From contig NZ_JAEQBB010000002.1 of NCBI RefSeq assembly GCF_018616375.1, positions 124,001 to 188,000 on the forward strand: 64,000 nucleotides of DNA, read 5' to 3'. The notes beneath the pieces were generated by a model. The model was not told the DNA's origin and searched no databases. It worked only from the letters and a program-made list of their open reading frames with translations. How positions within the stretch are numbered: the stretch's first letter is position 1; every line of letters begins with the position of its first letter. Source of the DNA: Exiguobacterium sp. J17977 (GTDB taxonomy: Bacteria; Bacillota; Bacilli; Exiguobacteriales; Exiguobacteriaceae). The position numbers and the translations under genes were made by a program. Of the stretch, positions 8,150-15,693 are shown piece by piece.

Positions 8150-8569
8150 ATGAAAAAAGAAATCGCTAAAAGCGAAGTAATGGAACTATTTCTACAAGCG
8201 TGCCCTTCCTATAAAAATCGATGGAATGAATATATTGAAGACAATTATGAGACCGGTGATGAGCAGTTACTGTATATCGATTTTGCTGATTTTGCTGCGC
8301 ACATCGTTGACTTGTATAGACAAAGTAAGTTGAAGGAGTTTCCGGCTGTGTTTCATATTATTGAATTGTTGCACACAACTGGTGACCCTTATGTTAAAGA
8401 AGCTGTGACAATCGGATTATTGGAAGATATGCAAAACAAATTACTATACGCCGGAAGAGAGACGAATGTATTTCATGAGTATTTGCATCAAGAATCACTA
8501 AAATGGTGGAATCATCTTAATGATTTTTGGGATGGAAAAACGAAATACGTTGGTGGTCCTGAGCGATAA
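8150..8569 (+). CDS. Uncharacterised protein, DUF7674-like
   Basis: This is an acidic, soluble 139-residue protein without signal or membrane segments. Its core (LLYIDFADFAAHIVDLYR, then EFPAVFHIIELLHTTGDPYVKEAVTIGLLEDMQN) matches my memory of the DUF7674 family; no function is known. The ATG at 8150 has GAGGGAAA at correct spacing, so the earlier in-frame codon at 8108 is not used. The gene is visibly richer in A+T than arr just upstream. Confidence 0.65.
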   Translation: MKKEIAKSEVMELFLQACPSYKNRWNEYIEDNYETGDEQLLYIDFADFAAHIVDLYRQSKLKEFPAVFHIIELLHTTGDPYVKEAVTIGLLEDMQNKLLYAGRETNVFHEYLHQESLKWWNHLNDFWDGKTKYVGGPER

Positions 8570-8650
8570 GTCACTTCTAGAAAAATCTTTGAATTGGTCG
8601 ATTAATAATTTGTTTGATTTCATTCAATACTTCATAACGAATCGTCTACC

Positions 8651-8893
8651 TTACTGTTTCCAACCTTTATAGAAATAGGACTGAATAAGCACACTGATAA
8701 TGCCTGAAACGACTGATTTGAATAGATAGTTGTTCGCAAGACCTTCAATCGTATATCCCTTTATTTTTTGAAATACCGATGCTTCTGGAATCCAATCAAT
8801 GACATAGCCGATTCCCAACATTGCCGGAAGGCTGATTACGACATAAATAACAATAAACGCGAGTGCGAACGTCTTGATGTTTGTCGTCTCCAT
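8651..8893 (-). CDS. Small membrane protein, two hydrophobic segments
   Basis: This 80-residue protein has hydrophobic segments at about 7-27 and 52-70 and a basic tail (YFYKGWKQ). The ATG at 8893 lies 7 bases after the stop of the upstream HAD gene, so translation is probably coupled; the ribosome binding site is weak. I do not recognise a family with confidence; small Bacillus proteins of the YfzA type have a similar layout. Confidence 0.6.
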   Translation of the reverse strand: METTNIKTFALAFIVIYVVISLPAMLGIGYVIDWIPEASVFQKIKGYTIEGLANNYLFKSVVSGIISVLIQSYFYKGWKQ

Positions 8894-8900
8894 ATGAAAC

Positions 8901-9518
8901 TCATCGGATGTCCAGTAGGTCAGCAAATGTCTCAATCCTATGCTCATATTCATGGACTGACCCGAAACCATAGCTGGCATAGACAAACGGGATTCCCGCA
9001 TATCTCGCCGCCACCAGATCACCTTCCGTGTCCCCTACATAGATTGGACTTAAAAGATTGTTTCGCTCCATAATCAGATTGATGTTACCGCCCTTTGAGA
9101 GCCCCGTACGACCAGGGTTCTCGTAATCAGAAAAATAACGATTGAGCCCATGAAAGTGATATAACGATTCTATGTATCCATCTTCACAGTTGCTGACGAT
9201 ATAGAGTTTGTACCTTAGAGAGAGGATTTCTAAGACTTGTTCCACATCCGCGTAAAGATGACCGCCCCGTTCTTTCAGCATTGTCTGTTCAAACCTACAG
9301 CACTGATTAACGATTTGCCTCCTTTCTTCATCCGCTAAACCCGGAAAGAACTGTCGGCTGATCTCATCCATTTGTAAACCCATCGTGCCTGCAAATTCCA
9401 TTCGTGTCAGTGGTTCACGCTTCACCTGGAGTTCATGCATACGACTGTTCCAAGCTGCCAACACCGTATCAATCGGATCCCATAGTGTCCCATCCAAATC
9501 GAATATGATACTATCCAT
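8901..9518 (-). CDS. HAD-superfamily phosphatase (PGP/Gph-like)
   Basis: HAD motif I (IIFDLDGTLWDP) opens the protein, followed by a helical cap, motif II (LYIVSNCEDGY) and motif III/IV (IYVGDTEGDLVAARYAGIPFVY). Length (205 residues) fits phosphoglycolate phosphatase-like enzymes of subfamily IA. The substrate cannot be deduced. GAGGTG about 10 bases before the ATG at 9518 supports this start. It appears to form a two-gene unit with the small membrane protein downstream. Confidence 0.85.
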   Translation of the reverse strand: MDSIIFDLDGTLWDPIDTVLAAWNSRMHELQVKREPLTRMEFAGTMGLQMDEISRQFFPGLADEERRQIVNQCCRFEQTMLKERGGHLYADVEQVLEILSLRYKLYIVSNCEDGYIESLYHFHGLNRYFSDYENPGRTGLSKGGNINLIMERNNLLSPIYVGDTEGDLVAARYAGIPFVYASYGFGSVHEYEHRIETFADLLDIR

Positions 9519-9598
9519 TCAATAGTCACCTCATATAATTAAAGAAGAGACACACTGTATACGTTTCGATTCCAACATGTACACAGCGTGTCTTCAAT

Positions 9599-10015
9599 TT
9601 ATTGTGTTCTAACGTACTTTGCGAAATTATCAAGAATTGCCTGCCAACCTTGACGCTGCAACTCAAGCGGATTCATCGATTCAGCGTCAAACGTCTCGAC
9701 CACTTTTGTTTGCTCACCTTCCGAAACAAATGAAATTGTTACTTTCCGGTCGTCTTCGAGGCGATATTGAATGAGTTGATTGACTTGAACTTCCTCATAT
9801 ACACCTTCGAAATCGAAGCCTATACTTTTATCTTTGGCCTCCATCCGACTCCGAAACTTTCCTCCGGCTCTCAAGTCATTCTCTGCTTCCGTCGTATGCC
9901 AATCTTCGGATGCATGATTCCACTGTTTAATATGGTCAGGTTCTGTCCAAAGTCGCCATACTTTGTCAATCGGTGCGTCCACAATTGATGTCACAGTTAC
10001 AGTATTTGATTCCAT
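9599..10015 (-). CDS. SRPBCC (AHSA1/START-like) domain protein
   Basis: This 138-residue single-domain protein has the AHSA1 hallmarks: VDAPIDKVWRLWTEPDHIKQWN near the start and GWQAILDNFAKYV at the C-terminal helix. The fold forms a hydrophobic pocket for a small ligand; the role is not known. AAAGGAG stands 9 bases before the ATG. The 235 bases upstream, to 10250, hold no gene, only a short tandem duplication. Confidence 0.8.
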   Translation of the reverse strand: MESNTVTVTSIVDAPIDKVWRLWTEPDHIKQWNHASEDWHTTEAENDLRAGGKFRSRMEAKDKSIGFDFEGVYEEVQVNQLIQYRLEDDRKVTISFVSEGEQTKVVETFDAESMNPLELQRQGWQAILDNFAKYVRTQ

Positions 10016-10207
10016 GTCATGATCTCCTTTAAAATGAATTCCTTCGATGCATCAGATGGTCGGCACTAAAAGACATGCCTTACAAACGACCATTCGCATC
10101 ACTTCATTCGATATACATTCGATGAAATCCTCTTTCTACTGTACTGCTTGCTGTGGCGACTACCCATGATAGACCCGATTCGTTGTGAGCTAAGTTTTGA
10201 ATCAGCC

Positions 10208-10239
10208 TACGAAACGTGTGGAATACGAAACGTGTGGAA
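10208..10239. repeat. Perfect tandem duplication of a 16-bp unit
   Basis: TACGAAACGTGTGGAA occurs twice back to back (10208-10223 and 10224-10239), just downstream of the permease operon. It looks like a replication-slippage duplication; no function is evident. Confidence 0.9.
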
Positions 10240-10250
10240 ATTGCGCCATA

Positions 10251-11291
10251 TCAACTAGGCTTACTGTTCTGTTGAAGTTTACCATCCGCATGCACGAGTG
10301 TGAACGGATCCGCGAGTGACGCAGCTGCTGCCTCGGCTTGAGATATAGTCTCTTCCGTGACGACCGCCTCTTGGCGTCGTAACCGGAACGCCCGCTCGAG
10401 GCGGCTCGTCAGCAAGTTACTGAGGAAGACGAGCATCGACAATCCAATCGCAGGGACGAGGAACATGTGACTCGTCATCCAGGTCGTCGCCGTGAACTGC
10501 TTGAAATAATAGCCGAACATCGACGACCATTCAAACAGTGTCGGCATCACACCTTCGAATAAGTAAATGGTCCCTCCGAAAAAGACGCCGAACAAGGACA
10601 GGTGAATGAGCAACATCAGTGTTTGCACGAATTGCTGCATGAAGACGATGACCATCGTCGGGACGAGGTGCGGCCACAGGTGTCGCCTCACTCGATGCCA
10701 GACGCTGCCGCCTAACGTCTCGGCGACAATCATAAACTCTTGTTGGAGCAACTGCCGGATTTCTGTAATCAGGTACAGCGTTACGGCAGGTAGACCGAGC
10801 AACACGAAGACCGTCAATTGAAGCGTCACGCGATCAACTAGCGGTGGCACCATCGTCGAGTCTGCGAACGACAGGGACGAAAATAGCATCATCATGGCAA
10901 GAAGGGAAATCGGTAGAATTAGGAATCCATCTAACACCATTTTAAACAATCGGTTCACGCGCCCCCCGCGAAACGCGAGTGGAATCCCAATCAATAGCCC
11001 AATCGCAATACGTCCGAGCGCTACGGTCGCACAAATACCTACCGTCCACTTAAAGCCTTCAATCATCATCTGGAACAAGTCGTTCCCGGCCCGGTCGGTA
11101 CCGAGCCACTGGTCTTTAGACGGTTCGAGTGGTGGAATGCCAATCAGTCGACCTTCGTCGGAGTAACGGTTCAAAAATTGATCGACTTGGCCATCACGGA
11201 ATACGGTATTGCCAATACTGAGTAACAGCAAGCTGACAAAAATCACGAATCCAATCATGAAAATCGGGTCACGCAGTAACGTACGTCGCAT
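10251..11291 (-). CDS. ABC transporter permease, DppC/OppC type
   Basis: This is the second inner-membrane subunit of a peptide/nickel-type ABC importer, 346 residues. It has one N-terminal membrane helix, then the family motif WLGTDRAGNDLF, about five more helices, and the EAA-like loop VAETLGGSVWHRVRRHLWPHLVP that docks on the ATPase. The ATG at 11291 overlaps the stop of the partner gene (TGATG), with its ribosome binding site GGAGGG inside that gene, so translation is coupled. No ATPase or solute-binding gene lies nearby, which is unusual. The C-terminal tail (about 35 residues after the last helix) is longer than usual. Confidence 0.82.
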   Translation of the reverse strand: MRRTLLRDPIFMIGFVIFVSLLLLSIGNTVFRDGQVDQFLNRYSDEGRLIGIPPLEPSKDQWLGTDRAGNDLFQMMIEGFKWTVGICATVALGRIAIGLLIGIPLAFRGGRVNRLFKMVLDGFLILPISLLAMMMLFSSLSFADSTMVPPLVDRVTLQLTVFVLLGLPAVTLYLITEIRQLLQQEFMIVAETLGGSVWHRVRRHLWPHLVPTMVIVFMQQFVQTLMLLIHLSLFGVFFGGTIYLFEGVMPTLFEWSSMFGYYFKQFTATTWMTSHMFLVPAIGLSMLVFLSNLLTSRLERAFRLRRQEAVVTEETISQAEAAAASLADPFTLVHADGKLQQNSKPS

Positions 11292-12151
11292 CAAATCCCT
11301 CCTTTCCAGGCATTCGGGATGAGCCATTCCGCTACTAAATCTAATATGAAGATCGGAATATAGACGACCAACAAGATGACGAGCAGAATCGGCATGACCG
11401 GGTTATAGACGGCGAACCGAAATATCCCTTGCACGTTAAATAAATATTCGATGATGAGTAGACTCGATAGCACCGTAATCAAGTTCGAGCGGAAAAACAG
11501 GTAGAAGCGATACACCAAATTCGGGAGCAAGTGTCTCCAGAACAGGGCGGCCGGTTGGACGCCTTTGGCCCGTGCCAGTTCGAGAAACAATGACACTTCC
11601 TCCTCGAGGATATGTTTCGTCAACCATTTGAGGAAGAAGAACAGAATCGTGAGCGTCAACGTCACGATCGGCAAAAAGCGTATGTATTCGGCGAACCCAC
11701 CTGCGACTTCAATCCGATCGAACCCCGTCTTCTTATAAATCGTGATGGCGAGGAATTGCGAGAAGATGAGCCAAAACAAATCCGGAATCATCTCAAGCGT
11801 CTGGCTCGTTTGTTGAAGCACCGTGCGCACACGTTTCCCGCTCCGATAAAAGAAATAAGCGTACAGCAGCGCAAACCCGACCGAGACGACGAGTGACGTC
11901 ATAAAGATGATGACCGTCTCTTTCATGAGCGGGGCGAGATCAGGTAATAACGGTAACTCGCGTTGTGCGGTGACGTTGTAATATGTAATTTCATCTAATT
12001 TCGCCAACTGACTGAATTGTTGTTGTATTCCGTTCCAGTAATTTGAGGGCACGAACTCGAGTTGTACGACGAGTGAAGGCAAGGCACTGATTGCAATCAA
12101 TACAAATATGGTGATGAAAAACTGAGCCGATTTTTGAGCAATCCAATTCAT
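11291..12151 (-). CDS. ABC transporter permease, DppB/OppB type
   Basis: This is the first permease of the pair, 286 residues with six predicted membrane segments. An EAA-type loop, FLELARAKGVQPAALFWRHLLPNLV, matches the consensus contact site for the ATPase. Between the first and second helices is a periplasmic-side stretch of about 55 residues. The start at 12151 has AAAGGAGAG upstream; the longer frame to 12196 lacks one. It forms a two-gene unit with the DppC-type subunit. A perfect dyad about 105 bases upstream is a candidate operator. Confidence 0.8.
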   Translation of the reverse strand: MNWIAQKSAQFFITIFVLIAISALPSLVVQLEFVPSNYWNGIQQQFSQLAKLDEITYYNVTAQRELPLLPDLAPLMKETVIIFMTSLVVSVGFALLYAYFFYRSGKRVRTVLQQTSQTLEMIPDLFWLIFSQFLAITIYKKTGFDRIEVAGGFAEYIRFLPIVTLTLTILFFFLKWLTKHILEEEVSLFLELARAKGVQPAALFWRHLLPNLVYRFYLFFRSNLITVLSSLLIIEYLFNVQGIFRFAVYNPVMPILLVILLVVYIPIFILDLVAEWLIPNAWKGGI

Positions 12152-12254
12152 CCGATTCTCTCCTTTTGAGACATGATTTTCTCCAAAATAAAACATTTAT
12201 CTGTTTTTTAAAGTTAAAAAAATCCATATGTATGTTTTTTGATTCTATCACAGT

Positions 12255-12278
12255 AATATTGTAAATAATAACAATATT
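12255..12278. promoter_or_regulatory. Perfect inverted repeat upstream of permease pair
   Basis: AATATTGT (12255-12262) and ACAATATT (12271-12278) form a perfect 8+8 bp dyad around an 8-base A/T spacer, about 105 bases before the permease start. The A+T-rich surroundings and position suggest a regulator-binding site within the promoter. I cannot assign the regulator. Confidence 0.5.
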
Positions 12279-12414
12279 CAAAAAATAAAGAGATGAATTA
12301 TGCTACTCTTAAGTTGCTCTTATGTGCAGAGACCACTTAAGCAGTGTTTTAACCTGACATGTACATCCCTCATTTATAAAGAGCAAAAGAGCATTCCTTC
12401 GTAAAAGGAACACT

Positions 12415-12828
12415 TTAATAAGTCGAAAATAGAACGTCGCCATCTTCAGACCGTAACTCATAGTCGACGAGTGTATTTAATTGTTGTGTCAATGTAACTC
12501 TACAAACGTATTCGATTCCCGGACCGAATCGGATATCAGGTCGAACCCGGGTCTCATACGGGACATCATTCACATAAACATCGATATTGCGGGCTTTTGA
12601 GCCATTATCAACGACATAACATGGCCCAGTCTCCGTTTTGTACTCACCACTCATCCGGTCATACGTGTCGGGGACCGTCATGAGCAAAACGAGAACTACA
12701 AGTCCTAACATACTGAACGACGCGAACAGCTTTCCTAGCTTCCGCTCCTTCTGCCATTGGACAAAATACATAGTCATCCCACCGGCAAGCATGAGCGCGA
12801 TACACCAGAACCCCATCAAATCTAACAT
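12415..12828 (-). CDS. Uncharacterised membrane-anchored protein (paralogue A)
   Basis: This 137-residue protein has two N-terminal membrane segments (about 4-22 and 34-52) followed by an extracytoplasmic domain of about 80 residues. The domain opens with VPDTYDRMSGEYKTETGPCYVV and is paralogous to the next gene, which has LPDAYDRINRQYIKETGPCFIV at the same place. Conserved PDxYDR, Y, ETGPC and two cysteines suggest a shared fold, perhaps with a disulfide (the second Cys is in EYVCRV, DCEV in the sister). The ATG at 12828 fits the ribosome binding site AGAGG better than the GTG at 12837. No known family is recognised. Confidence 0.7.
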   Translation of the reverse strand: MLDLMGFWCIALMLAGGMTMYFVQWQKERKLGKLFASFSMLGLVVLVLLMTVPDTYDRMSGEYKTETGPCYVVDNGSKARNIDVYVNDVPYETRVRPDIRFGPGIEYVCRVTLTQQLNTLVDYELRSEDGDVLFSTY

Positions 12829-12921
12829 AATAATCACTGCCTCTTCTTAAGTATGTCGATCACATCACGGATGAACCCATCTTGAAACACTAAAATCTAA
12901 GCGTATAACTTTAAAGTCACA

Positions 12922-13335
12922 TCAATCCATCACGTTGAATACGATGACGCCCTCATCATATAAGGTATAGCTGACCTCATTTCGATTTTGTACCGTTAAT
13001 CTGACTTCACAGTCGTACATCATGTGCTCCCCGTATGGGATACTCGGTGCACTACGAAAATTGTATGCCTCCCCATTCATCCACAACGTCACGCCTCCAC
13101 GTCGCGACGTATTTTCAACGATGAAACAAGGTCCAGTTTCCTTGATGTATTGACGATTAATCCGGTCGTATGCATCCGGGAGCGCAACCGAAAATGCCAA
13201 GCCAGCCAAAAACAGACATCCACTCCATTGAAAAAAAGTTCGAACTGTACGTTTTCGACGCCATGTGTTGAAATATGAGATTGAAGCCACGGTAAAGATT
13301 ATGCTGAATAGCCAAATCCCAATGTGTGTAAGCAC
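12922..13335 (-). CDS. Uncharacterised membrane-anchored protein (paralogue B)
   Basis: This is the tandem paralogue of the preceding entry, also 137 residues with two N-terminal membrane segments (about 5-23 and 35-53) and an outer domain carrying PDAYDR, KETGPCFIVEN and YDCEVRLTVQNRNE. It starts at a GTG with GAGGTG about 9 bases upstream. The two copies differ in most positions, so the duplication is old. They sit head to tail, and this gene is divergent from a further membrane protein gene at 13400. The function is unknown. Confidence 0.7.
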   Translation of the reverse strand: MLTHIGIWLFSIIFTVASISYFNTWRRKRTVRTFFQWSGCLFLAGLAFSVALPDAYDRINRQYIKETGPCFIVENTSRRGGVTLWMNGEAYNFRSAPSIPYGEHMMYDCEVRLTVQNRNEVSYTLYDEGVIVFNVMD

Positions 13336-13399
13336 GTTAAATCACCTCGATTATCTATACGAGACCGCATCCATAATCGTTTCAATAAAGGAGAAGAAC

Positions 13400-13807
13400 A
13401 TGAAACAATTTCTGCTGATCCATCGTATTTCCGTCTTACTTGGGCTTACACTCTGCCTTGCGATTCAGCTGTTCGCCAACAGTGGTCGTCTTGTTTTACT
13501 TGTAAGAGATGCAGCATGGCCGATTTTATGCTTTCTTCTATTCATCCTTTTGCTCGTTGCCGCAAAATTGATCATCCGATTCATTCAACGACTACGTCCA
13601 TCTACTTGGAACGTCTTTCTTTATGTATTGTATTTTCCTTATCTGTTCCTTTTTACATACGGATGGACACGAATCATCCCCGCTCCAAATGAGGCGGCAT
13701 GGCCAAGTCCGGCCGTCGGGCTGTTCATCATCGCGCTCACATTCACATTCCCGCTCTATGTGTTCATCGTCCATATGGTCGCCCGCTCCAAACAACCATC
13801 GATGTAA
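13400..13807 (+). CDS. Uncharacterised four-helix membrane protein
   Basis: This 135-residue, strongly hydrophobic protein has four predicted membrane segments (about 9-27, 34-56, 68-90 and 105-127) and short basic loops. AAAGGAG stands 8 bases before the ATG at 13400, which rules out a longer form from 13265 that would overlap the divergent gene. It is divergently transcribed from the paralogue pair and ends in a strong terminator. No family is recognised. Confidence 0.65.
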   Translation: MKQFLLIHRISVLLGLTLCLAIQLFANSGRLVLLVRDAAWPILCFLLFILLLVAAKLIIRFIQRLRPSTWNVFLYVLYFPYLFLFTYGWTRIIPAPNEAAWPSPAVGLFIIALTFTFPLYVFIVHMVARSKQPSM

Positions 13808-13810
13808 CCA

Positions 13811-13846
13811 AAAAACGTGTGCACCCTGAGCGGGTGCACACGTTTT
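13811..13846. terminator. Bidirectional intrinsic terminator
   Basis: AACGTGTGCACCC (13814-13826) pairs with GGGTGCACACGTT (13832-13844), a 13-bp stem with a 5-base loop. T-tracts on both strands serve the convergent genes on each side. Confidence 0.88.
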
Positions 13847-14605
13847 TCATGAGAGTTCCTGTCTTCGTTTCTGCCACGCCACGAGCAAGATACTGATGAT
13901 GACGAGCAGGAACCACGACGACAGCTTGCCGAGGTCGACGAGCGCCCAGCCGCTCAACTGGTTCGGATACGCCCAACCGTTATAGAACGTGACGATATTC
14001 TCGGCGAACCAGATGAAGCAGGCGATCAAAAAGAAGGCGACGACGACGGGCATCGTGAAGCGACGGTCGTCGAGGCGGTACGTGACGATCGCCCGGCCAA
14101 AGACGAGAAAGACGAGCCCAATCAACACCCAGCGCAAATCGAGCCAAATATGGTGCCAAAAGAAGTTGAAGTAGATGGCGATCCCGAGGCCAAACGCGAT
14201 GAGTGGCGGTGGCATCTTGAGAAATTCCAAATCGAGGCGACGCCACGACTGGACGACGTAGCTACCGACGCTCGCATACATGAACCCTGCATAGAGCGGG
14301 ACGCCCCAAACTTTCGTCAACGCCTCGTCCGGATAGCTCCATGACCCCATCTGGACTTTGAACAGCTCGAGGCCGAGCCCGATGACGTGGAACCAGCTGA
14401 TCACCTTCACTTCTTCCATCGTCTCGAGCCCCGTCTTGACGAGCACGACTTGGACGAGCAGACACCAGATGAGCAGCACGTCATAACGTGGGAGGGGAAA
14501 GTCGAACCATTTCGTCAACGCGAGTGCCCCGAAGATGGCGACGGGGAAGATACAGCTGAGTGCCTGTTCGTAACCGAAAATGAATAAGTACCGGAGACGT
14601 CGCAC
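13847..14605 (-). CDS. DUF817 membrane protein (YoaT-like)
   Basis: This is a 252-residue integral membrane protein with about eight hydrophobic segments. The stretch WFHVIGLGLELFKVQMGSW and the following PLYAGFMYASVGSYV match the DUF817 family, whose B. subtilis member is YoaT; its function is unknown. The start is GTG at 14605 with AGGTG overlapping the stop of the gene before it, so the two are translationally coupled. It is the last gene of a leftward group and ends in the shared terminator. Confidence 0.8.
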   Translation of the reverse strand: MRRLRYLFIFGYEQALSCIFPVAIFGALALTKWFDFPLPRYDVLLIWCLLVQVVLVKTGLETMEEVKVISWFHVIGLGLELFKVQMGSWSYPDEALTKVWGVPLYAGFMYASVGSYVVQSWRRLDLEFLKMPPPLIAFGLGIAIYFNFFWHHIWLDLRWVLIGLVFLVFGRAIVTYRLDDRRFTMPVVVAFFLIACFIWFAENIVTFYNGWAYPNQLSGWALVDLGKLSSWFLLVIISILLVAWQKRRQELS

Positions 14606-14613
14606 GGAATCAC

Positions 14614-15474
14614 CTACAATTCGATGTATTCGTAAAGGAATGACGACTCGCCGTCAAAGAAGCGCGGGTCGTATAAACCGAGCCGCTCGTCATCCTCGAC
14701 GACGACCACGAACGGGGACCACTGTTTGAGCGTGATCGCTTCTTTATTTTCGGCGAAGAGCGGATTCAAATCGGCATCTTCCGCACTCGTCAACTCATAC
14801 TGGAGTTGTGGTTCTTGATAGACCGAGTCGCTGTAAATCGATACCGCCTCATCGGTCTTTGTAATCACAGTGAACTGGGTCGGGATGAACGAGGCCGACA
14901 ACGCCACCTCGTCGTGATCGGCGGCATACGACTGGTATAAGTACGCGCCTTGCGTACTTTGAATCAGGACGTGCACGACGATCGCTGCCCAGGCGTAGCG
15001 ATACACCGTATGCCTGACGTCCGTTCGACGTGCGACCAGCCAGGCGACGAGGAAAATGCCCCAATAGACGAAATCAACGATCGGGATGACGCCGAACGTG
15101 ACCCGGACATCCGATAACGGTTCGAAGTAACCCGTCCCCCAGGCGTTGAACAAGTCCGCCGTGTTATGGATGAACACCGACAAGAGCGCCCACCAGAAAT
15201 AGCGGACATCGGTCACCTTGAACAAGAGACGTACGAGTATGTAAATGAGTAGCGCGAACAACGGGACGAGGAAAATCGAGTGGGTGATGCCGCGGTGCCA
15301 CATCTGATACATCCCTTCCGTGTCCCATAGTCGTGAGATGACGTCACTATCTGGGATTTGACTCCCGACGAGCGTCGTGACGAACAAGGCCCGTTTTTCG
15401 TTTGGTTGTAGCTCTCGCTTATCGGCCGCCCCGTAGAGCGTCAGACCGAACAGCGTATGGGTAATCGTATCCAC
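14614..15474 (-). CDS. YdjM/DUF457-family membrane metal-dependent hydrolase
   Basis: Conserved histidine/aspartate motifs of the LexA-binding, membrane-bound hydrolase family are visible: THTLFGLTL near the start, GSQIPDSD and HRGITHSIF. Several membrane helices follow, and a soluble C-terminal part of about 90 residues. The start is a GTG at 15474 preceded by AAGGAGGAGACCG; the earlier in-frame codons have no site. The natural substrate of the family is not established. It is coupled to the DUF817 gene downstream, suggesting a joint membrane function. Confidence 0.78.
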   Translation of the reverse strand: MDTITHTLFGLTLYGAADKRELQPNEKRALFVTTLVGSQIPDSDVISRLWDTEGMYQMWHRGITHSIFLVPLFALLIYILVRLLFKVTDVRYFWWALLSVFIHNTADLFNAWGTGYFEPLSDVRVTFGVIPIVDFVYWGIFLVAWLVARRTDVRHTVYRYAWAAIVVHVLIQSTQGAYLYQSYAADHDEVALSASFIPTQFTVITKTDEAVSIYSDSVYQEPQLQYELTSAEDADLNPLFAENKEAITLKQWSPFVVVVEDDERLGLYDPRFFDGESSFLYEYIEL

Positions 15475-15489
15475 CGGTCTCCTCCTTTT

Positions 15490-15533
15490 GGACGGAAAAG
15501 ACATCCCCCTCATGACGAGAAGGATGTCCGTCC
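15490..15533 (-). terminator. Possible terminator or attenuator hairpin
   Basis: On the minus strand GACATCC (complement of 15522-15528) pairs with GGATGTC (15500-15506), followed by TTTT, with outer complementary GGACG/CGTCC blocks. It lies between the 31-codon gene and the YdjM-like gene, so it would either end the first transcript or attenuate read-through. Confidence 0.4.
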
Positions 15534-15537
15534 TAGT

Positions 15538-15633
15538 TTATTTTTCTCGGTCCATTTTCATGGCGCGTCTTGCGACGACGGCGACAAAAATGACAGCGAC
15601 AATCGGAATGATTAATGGCATCCAATTCAACAT
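15538..15633 (-). CDS. 31-residue single-span membrane peptide
   Basis: A short frame (ATG at 15633, TAA at 15538-15540) follows AAAGGGG about 10 bases upstream. It encodes MLNWMPLIIPIVAVIFVAVV, then a basic tail with RRAMKMDRE: one hydrophobic helix with a charged end, the form of a real small membrane protein. It lies between the WYL regulator and the YdjM-like gene on the same strand. The function is unknown. Confidence 0.55.
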   Translation of the reverse strand: MLNWMPLIIPIVAVIFVAVVARRAMKMDREK

Positions 15634-15693
15634 CCGCCTGTCCCCTTTCTACAAGTGTCGCAAGCAGTATATCATACCTTCATTTCAATCGTT

